In this document: piece by piece, positions 57,666 to 64,000 of the stretch
How positions within the stretch are numbered: the first letter of the stretch is position 1
How the letters are laid out: every line of letters starts with the position of its first letter
Notes under the pieces: generated by a model
The model's database searches: none
Seen by the model: only the letters and a program-made list of their open reading frames with translations
Told to the model about the DNA's origin: nothing
Translations under genes and position numbers: made by a program
NCBI RefSeq assembly: GCF_900129215.1
Contig: NZ_FQUQ01000001.1
Location: 372,001 to 436,000 of the forward strand
Source of the DNA: Pedobacter caeni
GTDB lineage: Bacteria > Bacteroidota > Bacteroidia > Sphingobacteriales > Sphingobacteriaceae
DNA: 64,000 nt
Direction: 5' to 3'

Positions 57666-60156
57666 ATGGTAATAATTTAAAAAGTACAGTCTGAGTGATC
57701 TTTAATTGATTGTTTTCCTGGCTGGCATTTGCCTGAAAAGGCAAAGGTTTTCCCAGAATATTGTTGATTCCAAAATGTAACCTTCCCTGGCGCTGCTTTC
57801 GGAAATCGCTGTGGTATACTGCTCCTACGTTCAGACTGTAATTGTCCGGTAGTCTGTAATTATTTGGTTCGGTCGCATAAAAATAAGTTGGAGCATCTTT
57901 TTTTGCTGCTCCGGAAAGTACAAGATCCAGATCAGTTAAGGCATAATCGGGCAGGGTAACCAGCATGCCACTACTATAAGTAAACAGCGTAGAACAGCTC
58001 CATCTCGATCCTAAGTTTATCGTAATTGCAGTGGTAAACTGGTTCCGCAGATCTTGTGGCGCTTTGAAAGCTTTTCCGTTGTTGATCTCCTCAAAAATAA
58101 ACATTGTTTTAAAGAAGGTATAGGCAGCATTAATGGTCAGCCATTTAAAGTCCTGGGCATATTCAATCTCAAAACCCTGACTGTAACCTTTTCCGCCAAG
58201 CAAACGGTCATTCCAGTTAGCGGCAAGTTTATTGTCAAATGCATTTTGTTGCGGCCGGTACATCAGGAGATCTGAAAAATCCTTTCGGTACAACTGCATA
58301 CCAATTCTTCCTGAGGACGAAAGATGGTTCAGGTATCCTATTTCATAGATCGCTGATCGCTGGGGTGGGATTTCGGCTGTACTTGGTGCCCTGAATTCAT
58401 TGGGCATTGAGATGGCATTGATGGTGATCTGATGATAGAATTGTGCCATGAGGGAATAGGATGCATAAAGTTGATGCTGATCATCAGGCGTATAAGTGAG
58501 TCTTGTGCGGGGCTGAAAGGAATGGTAAGTTTTTCCGCTGGTGAGGAAAGCGGTATAATGCAGGCCTGCTTTTAGTTTGAGCTTTGCTGAAATATCAACA
58601 TCGTTGTCTGTATAGACCTGCAAATGTACAGATTGCTGGTCATGAGCATCTGACTTGATTTCGCGGTCTGGTGCCGACTGGAACCGGGTCAGTTTTGCCT
58701 TGACCCCGAAATAGCTTTTCAGGTCATTATTCCAGCTATAGCTCAGGTCGTTGTCTATTCCAAAGTCAGTGATTTTGTTGAATTGATTTACTCCATTCTC
58801 GCTTTGTCCTTCCAGTTGATTTTTGAACTCACTAAAAGACAGGGTGCTGTTGTGAAAAAGTCGTGGGTTATGCACTTTATTCCACCTGAAGGAAAGCAAT
58901 TGATTACTCCAGTTCAGCCCTGTTGCAGATTCTTTGTCGCCGAAAAGATTCAGGCTGAACCTGTCATTGCCCTTGTATGCACTCAGGTAAATGCGGTTGG
59001 TCGAGTCAATGCGATAATTGATTTTGAGGTTAGCATCATACAGGTAATATTTTAATCCATCATCTCCTTTATAAAGGAGACCAGTAAGGCCATCGATCCA
59101 GCTTCTTCTGAAACTGCCTAAGAAAGATACCTTATTTTTAATCAGAGGTCCTTCAATCATGGCAGAGCTGGTTAACAGACCGATATTCACCGCACCATGG
59201 TATTTTTGCATGTCGCCATCTTTGGTCTTTACGTCGATTACAGATGACAAGCGGCCTTCATAGCGGGAAGGAAAGCCTCCTTTATAAAAATCAATGTGTT
59301 TTACAGCGTCATTATTGAAGATGGAAAGAATTCCTGTAAAATGGTTGTAGTTATATACCGGGATGCCGTCCAGCAGGACGAGATTCTGATCCGGGCTTCC
59401 GCCACGTACGTACATATTTCCTCCGATTAATCCTCCGGAAACACCGGATTTTAGCTGTATGGCTTTCAGAGGGTCGGTTTCTCCCAGAGCCATCGGCAAA
59501 TTGTTTACCGTTTTCAGGTCAATTGTCTGCAAATTTGTGATCCCTGGTTTGGGGGCTCGAACCTCTACCTCAGCCAGGAACAATCCGGGTTTAAGCTTGA
59601 AATTCAGGACTTTTGAAGCACTGATTTGAATGGTATCGGTGACTGTACTGTATCCTGAATAGCTCAGTTGTAAGTAGTTAATGCCTGCCGGTAGTTTGAT
59701 CGTATAAAAACCATATTCATTGCTTTGTGTGCCTGTATTTGTCCCTACGATCCTCATAGAAGCGTAGGGGAGTGCTTCCATGCCATCACCCGAGTAAATA
59801 AAACCACTGAGGGTCCAGGATGCCGGTTCTGGTGGCTGTGGAATATACAGGATGATCTTATGGAGTTCTGTTTTGATCTCCACCGGATAGGAAGACAAAA
59901 GGAGCTTCAGAAGCTGGCCAGCTTTATAAATACCCTTGTTTAGTTTGATTTTATCAGCAAGTCTGAGTTGATTACTGCTATAAGACAGGTTCACACCCTG
60001 AGCGACAATCATATTCAGGTATTGTCCCAGCGTGCCTTCGCTGATATCTATCCTGATTTGTTGATCAGACAATGTTGTCTTTTCCTGGGCCCAGAGCTTT
60101 TTATGTCCCGAAATGAGCATAAGAAAAAGGAAGAAGCAGGATAGGTATTTAAGCAT
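57640..60156 (-). CDS. TonB-dependent receptor with STN and carboxypeptidase-like domains
   Basis: The 838-residue protein has a signal peptide (LLMLISGHKKLWAQ). The STN-like domain covers about residues 30-105 (IRIDISEGTLGQYLNMIVAQ), a carboxypeptidase-regulatory-like domain about 112-195, and the plug includes VSGGLIGGNMYVRGGSPDQN. The barrel ends in FKLLPYVGYSYSF, with a terminal Phe. It lacks the SusC-specific plug signature and has no SusD partner, so it is a different class of receptor from the two SusC proteins. The partner sigma and FecR genes are adjacent, which suggests signalling. Substrate may be a metal chelate, peptide or glycan. Confidence 0.93.
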   Translation of the reverse strand: MLKYLSCFFLFLMLISGHKKLWAQEKTTLSDQQIRIDISEGTLGQYLNMIVAQGVNLSYSSNQLRLADKIKLNKGIYKAGQLLKLLLSSYPVEIKTELHKIILYIPQPPEPASWTLSGFIYSGDGMEALPYASMRIVGTNTGTQSNEYGFYTIKLPAGINYLQLSYSGYSTVTDTIQISASKVLNFKLKPGLFLAEVEVRAPKPGITNLQTIDLKTVNNLPMALGETDPLKAIQLKSGVSGGLIGGNMYVRGGSPDQNLVLLDGIPVYNYNHFTGILSIFNNDAVKHIDFYKGGFPSRYEGRLSSVIDVKTKDGDMQKYHGAVNIGLLTSSAMIEGPLIKNKVSFLGSFRRSWIDGLTGLLYKGDDGLKYYLYDANLKINYRIDSTNRIYLSAYKGNDRFSLNLFGDKESATGLNWSNQLLSFRWNKVHNPRLFHNSTLSFSEFKNQLEGQSENGVNQFNKITDFGIDNDLSYSWNNDLKSYFGVKAKLTRFQSAPDREIKSDAHDQQSVHLQVYTDNDVDISAKLKLKAGLHYTAFLTSGKTYHSFQPRTRLTYTPDDQHQLYASYSLMAQFYHQITINAISMPNEFRAPSTAEIPPQRSAIYEIGYLNHLSSSGRIGMQLYRKDFSDLLMYRPQQNAFDNKLAANWNDRLLGGKGYSQGFEIEYAQDFKWLTINAAYTFFKTMFIFEEINNGKAFKAPQDLRNQFTTAITINLGSRWSCSTLFTYSSGMLVTLPDYALTDLDLVLSGAAKKDAPTYFYATEPNNYRLPDNYSLNVGAVYHSDFRKQRQGRLHFGINNILGKPLPFQANASQENNQLKITQTVLFKLLPYVGYSYSF

Positions 60157-60157
60157 T

Positions 60158-61156
60158 TTAGCGGCATGTAATTGCTGAAATACTGACCTGGTTATCCGTT
60201 ATTTTATAGTTAAATCCGAAAAGGAGTTGCAGTTCTTTGAGCACATCTGCCAATGTCTCGTTTTTAAATTTGCTGGTTACCTTACAGTTTAGTGAACCCG
60301 TGTTGTCTGGGGTAATCCTCACATGGTAGTAATTTTCAAGTGTGCTAAAGACTTCCTTTAGGGGGCTATCAGTAAAGTTGAGTTCCTTAGTTTTCCAGGC
60401 CAGATAGTTTTCATTATTAAGGCGTTCCATTTGCAAAGTCCCTGATTGCAGTCGCGCTCCCTGACCTGCAAGCAGAACGAGCTGAGTATTGCTTATTTTG
60501 TCTTTGACGGCGACCTTGCCACTCTTAACGTTAACAAACCTGTTTTTTTCAGAACTGTTCACCAAAAAGGAGGTGCCGAGTACATTCACGAGAAACTGTT
60601 TGGTATGAACTACAAAGGGCTTTTTTACATCATGTTTTACCTCAAAAAATGCTTCCCCATCGAGTTCAATATTCCTCTTTGACAAAAAATAACGGGGATA
60701 GCTGAGGGTTGAATTTTCATTCAGGGTTACCGTACTTCCGTCGCTTAAGGTAATGTTTTTAATTTCAGCCAGTTGGGTTGTTATGGTCACAGCAGACGTT
60801 GTGTAAAAGAAAAGGGCGGCAGATATGATGAGCACTATAGATGCTGCTGCCAGCCAGTAACTGGTCTTTTTACTTTTGACTAAAGATACATAAGATTGCC
60901 CTTCGGATACATCAGGTTGCGCTTCGAAGTTAATTTGACGGGAAACTTTTCTCCAAGCCTGATCAGAAGAGAACAACTGTTGATGACCGGAGACATGGCT
61001 GTCTGCCCAAAGTATTTTCAATGAAAGGTATTCCTCCGGGTTGGATTTGATCCAATCAAGAAGAATCAGCTCTTCTTCTGTATTTGTTTCCTTCGCGAAA
61101 TGTTTCGCTAATAAGCTGTTGATCTGTTCTGTTTCCATATTGCTGTTCCTGCTCAT
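60158..61156 (-). CDS. FecR-family anti-sigma factor (third set)
   Basis: The 332-residue protein has a cytosolic N-terminus, one membrane helix near residue 100 (YWLAAASIVLIISAALFFY), a FecR domain (LSDGSTVTLNENSTLSYP; IELDGEAFFEVKHDVKKPF), and a DUF4974-like end (SPLKEVFSTLENYYHVRITP). It starts by TAATG overlap with the sigma stop, a sign of coupled translation, and lies 1 bp before the receptor gene. It should transmit ligand occupancy of the receptor to the sigma factor. It is shorter than the other two FecR proteins in this window. Confidence 0.92.
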   Translation of the reverse strand: MSRNSNMETEQINSLLAKHFAKETNTEEELILLDWIKSNPEEYLSLKILWADSHVSGHQQLFSSDQAWRKVSRQINFEAQPDVSEGQSYVSLVKSKKTSYWLAAASIVLIISAALFFYTTSAVTITTQLAEIKNITLSDGSTVTLNENSTLSYPRYFLSKRNIELDGEAFFEVKHDVKKPFVVHTKQFLVNVLGTSFLVNSSEKNRFVNVKSGKVAVKDKISNTQLVLLAGQGARLQSGTLQMERLNNENYLAWKTKELNFTDSPLKEVFSTLENYYHVRITPDNTGSLNCKVTSKFKNETLADVLKELQLLFGFNYKITDNQVSISAITCR

Positions 61157-61728
61157 TAGTTAAACACTGATCGACTAAAAACCCCTATAAAATTAACGAA
61201 CAATTTGATCAATACTACTGCGGCAAGTAAAAGAACAGGATGCTGACTAATAAAATTGCGCATATGCTTTATCGCTTTTCCCATTTGATTTTCTACTGTT
61301 TTTATGGAAATGTTCAATTTTGTTGCAATCTGCTGATAGGTTAAGTTTTCCATGCGGCTTAGTTTGAAAACTTCTGCGCATTTAGGCGATAAATTCTCAA
61401 AAGCGCGCTCAATAAGATGGTTTACGTCTAATTCGCTTTTTTCTGTATAAACGGTGTCCGCAATCTCAATTTCATTTTCTTCAGTCGAAAGCATGTATAT
61501 TCTTTTGCGCAGTGCTGATATACATCTGTTGCGTACCGCTGTTAAAAGGTAATATTTTGCAGCAGGGTCATTAAACATCTCTTTCCTGAGCTCCCAAAAC
61601 CTGATCATTACCTCCTGGACTACATCCTCACTCTCATCGCGATCGCCAAGGTATTTGTAGGCATGATTACACAATAGCTGATAATCCCGGTGAAAAAGTT
61701 CCTTAAATCCTGTATGATCTTTCTGCAT
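61156..61728 (-). CDS. ECF-type RNA polymerase sigma factor (third set)
   Basis: The 190-residue protein has region 2 (KELFHRDYQLLCNHAYKYLG, DESEDVVQEVMIRFWELR) and region 4 (LSPKCAEVFKLSRMENLT, YQQIATKLNISIKTVENQMG), then a hydrophobic tail. It is the first gene of the operon with FecR, TonB receptor and DUF4249. A TAAGTTTG -7 box lies at 61758 to 61751 on the minus strand. Confidence 0.93.
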   Translation of the reverse strand: MQKDHTGFKELFHRDYQLLCNHAYKYLGDRDESEDVVQEVMIRFWELRKEMFNDPAAKYYLLTAVRNRCISALRKRIYMLSTEENEIEIADTVYTEKSELDVNHLIERAFENLSPKCAEVFKLSRMENLTYQQIATKLNISIKTVENQMGKAIKHMRNFISQHPVLLLAAVVLIKLFVNFIGVFSRSVFN

Positions 61729-61750
61729 TCATCCATGGTAAGAATTGATT

Positions 61751-61758
61751 CAAACTTA
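61751..61758 (-). promoter_or_regulatory. Predicted -7 element (TAAGTTTG) of the third sigma operon
   Basis: TAAGTTTG on the minus strand fits TAnnTTTG, 22 bp upstream of the ATG. No TTG is found 20 nt upstream. Confidence 0.45.
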
Positions 61759-61901
61759 CGAAGTAAAAAAAATATTCAGCTGCATAGGGGTATTTATTTT
61801 TTCTGCGTATTAGAACTGAAGCCTGGTTATGATCGCTTCATCAAAACAAGAAAACAAAGAATATGCAAATGAAAAACAGAATTTACAACAATTTAAAAAC
61901 A

Positions 61902-62510
61902 ATGAAAAAAACAATTATCTTTTTGGGCCTGATGATCTCCTTTTTTGCCGCAAGCGCTCAGGAAAGAGGAAAGCATGAAATACGTGCCGGAATTAGTGAT
62001 GCATCTGGGATAGTCATCGGTGACGAATTTGGAAATGCTTTTGCTGACGTGTTCAGTTATATATTTACTGCCGGTAACTTTAAAAAGAAGTATACTAAAG
62101 ATAAAGTGCTTGGTATGTTTGAGATCGGGTATCGTTATGAACTTTCTGATCGGGTAAAAATAGGTGGAGACATCAGCTATCTTCAAATGGATAAAAGTTT
62201 TGAACAGACAGTTTTCGAAACTACCACAAAACATACAATAAGGGGGCAATATCTGATGGTACTGCCTACAGCAGAATTCGCTTATATAAAGACACCTATG
62301 CTTACTTTCTATGGTACTGCAGCTATGGGCGTGCTGATCGGCAGAGAGAAAGACATGTCCAGCGACAAATCTTTCAGGAACAATTTAACGCAATTTGCTT
62401 TCCAGGTGAATCCTGTAGGATTAAGAGTTGGGAAAAAAATTGGTGCATTTGTTGAACTGGGTTATGGCCTTAAAGGAATAGCAACAGCAGGTGTTAGTTT
62501 AAGATTTTAA
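61902..62510 (+). CDS. Predicted outer-membrane beta-barrel protein
   Basis: Starts at 61863, 61869 and 61902 are all in frame; 61902 gives the cleanest signal peptide (MKKTIIFLGLMISFFAASAQ). The mature protein has amphipathic strands (EIRAGISDASGIVIG, MFEIGYRYELSDRVKIGGDI, PTAEFAYIKTPMLTFYGTAA, AFVELGYGLKGIATAGVSLR) as in small OmpW/PorT-like barrels, ending in a terminal Phe. The exact family is not certain. It is followed by a terminator and then a LytS/LytTR pair. Confidence 0.75.
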   Translation: MKKTIIFLGLMISFFAASAQERGKHEIRAGISDASGIVIGDEFGNAFADVFSYIFTAGNFKKKYTKDKVLGMFEIGYRYELSDRVKIGGDISYLQMDKSFEQTVFETTTKHTIRGQYLMVLPTAEFAYIKTPMLTFYGTAAMGVLIGREKDMSSDKSFRNNLTQFAFQVNPVGLRVGKKIGAFVELGYGLKGIATAGVSLRF

Positions 62511-62522
62511 ATAGAATCCTTT

Positions 62523-62560
62523 CGCATCCGGTATGTTTTCCGGATGCGTTTTCTTTTTTT
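62523..62560 (+). terminator. Rho-independent terminator of the beta-barrel gene
   Basis: CGCATCCGG (62523-62531) pairs with CCGGATGCG (62540-62548), followed by TTTTCTTTTTTT. Confidence 0.85.
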
Positions 62561-62630
62561 ACACATATAGTCCATAATTTCGCCGGTCTAATTAAGAATC
62601 ATCTTTGAAATCGTCAAAAAGATTTATGCA

Positions 62631-63707
62631 ATGAAAAGGAGTATAACGAAACGGGTGTTAATGATTGTATTCACCTGTATCATTTCTTATGCTACAGGAT
62701 TCGTCATATTTCCTTCTTCTTACTGGCATGATTATCTGGCTATGCCAACTTACCGGATCCTCTCTGACATTCTGGTAAACCTGTTATTTTATGCCGCTAT
62801 AGTAGAGTTGAGTCTGTTCATAGACAGGCGATTGAACAGGCGGATTTCATGGATGGTAAGTCCCTTAAAACGCTTGTTGATCCAGGCATTGTATCAGACT
62901 CTTGGGGTGTTGTTTATCATCATTTGCCTGGCCTTCGCTTTCCTGATGTTTGCTGATTTTATGGAAGTGCCTTCACCTTATGTTGGTATAAGAGAAGGGG
63001 CCTATACCCTTATTTTAATTGTACTCTGGGGTTTGATGATCTCTGCACTGAACACAGGTGATTTTCTATTGAAAAATTGGAAAACTGAAGCCCTGAAGGC
63101 AGCTGAATTTGAAATTAAGGCGGCACAAAGCAAGCAAGTGGCCGCAGAAATAGAGCTACAGGCACTTAAACTGCAACTGGACCCTCATTTTGTGTTCAAC
63201 AACCTGAGTGTACTTTCAGAGTTGATCTTAAAGGACCAGCAGTTGGGCCATGAGTATACGGTGAATTTTGCCAAAGTCTACCGCTACCTGCTGATCAATT
63301 CGAAGAAGAAGCTGATCAGTTTGCGTGAAGAACTGAAATTTTTAGATGCTTATATTTTTTTGATCCGCAACCGGATAGGCACTGGGACTGACTTTGGGAT
63401 TGACATTGATGAATCAAGCCTTGATTTGCTGATTCCACCTGTTACCCTTCAACTGTTCATTGAAAATGCCATCAAGTATAACCGTACAGAAGAAGAAAAT
63501 CCCTTGATGATCAGCATCCGTTCCAATGGTGATGAACTGATCATATCCAATAACTTATTGCCTTTGATCAAAGCGCCTGAATCTACCGGCCTGGGTTTAA
63601 AGAATATCATCAGTCGTTATGCTTTATTAGGCTTATTAGGCGATAGGGCACCTGTGATAGAAAACGACAATAAAACATTTACCATAAAAGTACCACTCAT
63701 CAAATGA
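62631..63707 (+). CDS. LytS-type sensor histidine kinase (second set)
   Basis: The 358-residue protein has about four membrane helices in the first 145 residues, then a coiled-coil linker (AAEFEIKAAQSKQVAAEIEL). The His_kinase motif is LQLDPHFVFNNLSVLSEL, and HATPase features are LFIENAIKYN and STGLGLKNIISRYALLG. It overlaps the next gene by 4 bp (ATGA), so it forms a tight pair with the response regulator. The signal is unknown. Confidence 0.9.
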   Translation: MKRSITKRVLMIVFTCIISYATGFVIFPSSYWHDYLAMPTYRILSDILVNLLFYAAIVELSLFIDRRLNRRISWMVSPLKRLLIQALYQTLGVLFIIICLAFAFLMFADFMEVPSPYVGIREGAYTLILIVLWGLMISALNTGDFLLKNWKTEALKAAEFEIKAAQSKQVAAEIELQALKLQLDPHFVFNNLSVLSELILKDQQLGHEYTVNFAKVYRYLLINSKKKLISLREELKFLDAYIFLIRNRIGTGTDFGIDIDESSLDLLIPPVTLQLFIENAIKYNRTEEENPLMISIRSNGDELIISNNLLPLIKAPESTGLGLKNIISRYALLGLLGDRAPVIENDNKTFTIKVPLIK

Positions 63708-64000
63708 ACAGCATAAAGAAGATATTGATTTTGGAAGATGAGCAGCTCAATTCGGACCGGCTACAACGGTTAATGTCCAGGATCAGGCCTGATATTGAAA
63801 TTGCCGGTGTGTTGACAAGCGTTAAGAAGACGGTGGACTGGCTTTCAAAAAATGAAGGGCCGGACCTGATTCTGATGGACATCCAATTGGCAGATGGTTT
63901 GAGTTTCAACGTTTTCGAACTTGCAGATGTAAAATGTCCGGTAATTTTTACCACTGCCTATGATGAATATGCGGTTAAGGCATTTAAATACAATAGCATA
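63704..64000 (+). CDS. Response regulator receiver domain (3' end cut by window edge)
   Basis: The first 99 residues form a receiver domain: acidic E11-D12, phosphoacceptor D59 in LILMDIQLADG, and TTAYDEYAVKAF. A LytTR output domain is expected beyond the edge because the kinase is LytS-like, but it is not visible. It starts within the stop of the kinase gene. Confidence 0.88.
   Translation, partial: MNSIKKILILEDEQLNSDRLQRLMSRIRPDIEIAGVLTSVKKTVDWLSKNEGPDLILMDIQLADGLSFNVFELADVKCPVIFTTAYDEYAVKAFKYNSI

Noticed and set aside
1..64000. CRISPR array, tRNA, rRNA, insertion sequence or phage genes
   Set aside because: No regular spaced repeats, no clover-leaf candidates noticed, and no transposase or phage-type proteins among the frames.

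Overview
This window looks like chromosome from a member of the Bacteroidota, most likely a Pedobacter-like member of the Sphingobacteriaceae. The evidence is three ECF-sigma/FecR pairs with TonB-dependent receptors, two SusC/SusD pairs, a type IX secretion cargo with a PorP/SprF partner, LytS/LytTR two-component systems, A-rich leaders without clear Shine-Dalgarno sites, and promoters that fit the Bacteroidota pattern TTG-N20-TAnnTTTG. I saw no rRNA, tRNA, insertion sequence, CRISPR array or prophage. Genus is inference.

Region 1 (1-12.7 kb) is regulator-rich: an edge-truncated HxlR regulator divergent from an NmrA-like oxidoreductase, a large GH29 fucosidase, an AraC/GyrI-like regulator, RidA divergent from a YafY/WYL regulator, an exported haloalkane dehalogenase next to an AraC regulator, an AraC regulator followed by an SDR oxidoreductase, and an AraC regulator followed by an exported beta-helix protein. 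Several intergenic gaps hold clear candidate operators.

Region 2 (12.8-27.3 kb) carries a LytS/LytTR pair with a candidate LytTR box upstream, a lipoprotein, an S9 peptidase, a convergent S8 subtilase lipoprotein, a cytosolic PAS histidine kinase, MgtC, a GH2 glycosidase with activator-like direct repeats, a YdeI-like protein and two orphan proteins.

Region 3 (27.6-56.7 kb) is the main system: a GH29 fucosidase followed by two consecutive ECF-sigma/FecR/SusC/SusD modules. Module 1 ends with two GH20 hexosaminidases and a TolB-like propeller lipoprotein. Module 2 ends with an EndoH/EndoF-like GH18 lipoprotein, a discoidin/fibronectin-III protein with a type IX sorting domain, and PorP/SprF. 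Together they read as a split utilisation locus for N-glycans or glycoproteins: GH18 cuts the chitobiose core, the SusCD pairs import the glycan, and GH20 and GH29 remove GlcNAc/GalNAc and fucose. Between the modules lie an orphan membrane protein and a membrane-anchored MutS-like ATPase whose leader contains a strong terminator.

Region 4 (56.8-64 kb) is a third ECF-sigma/FecR/TonB-receptor operon ending in a DUF4249 lipoprotein, then an outer-membrane barrel protein and a LytS/LytTR pair cut by the right edge.
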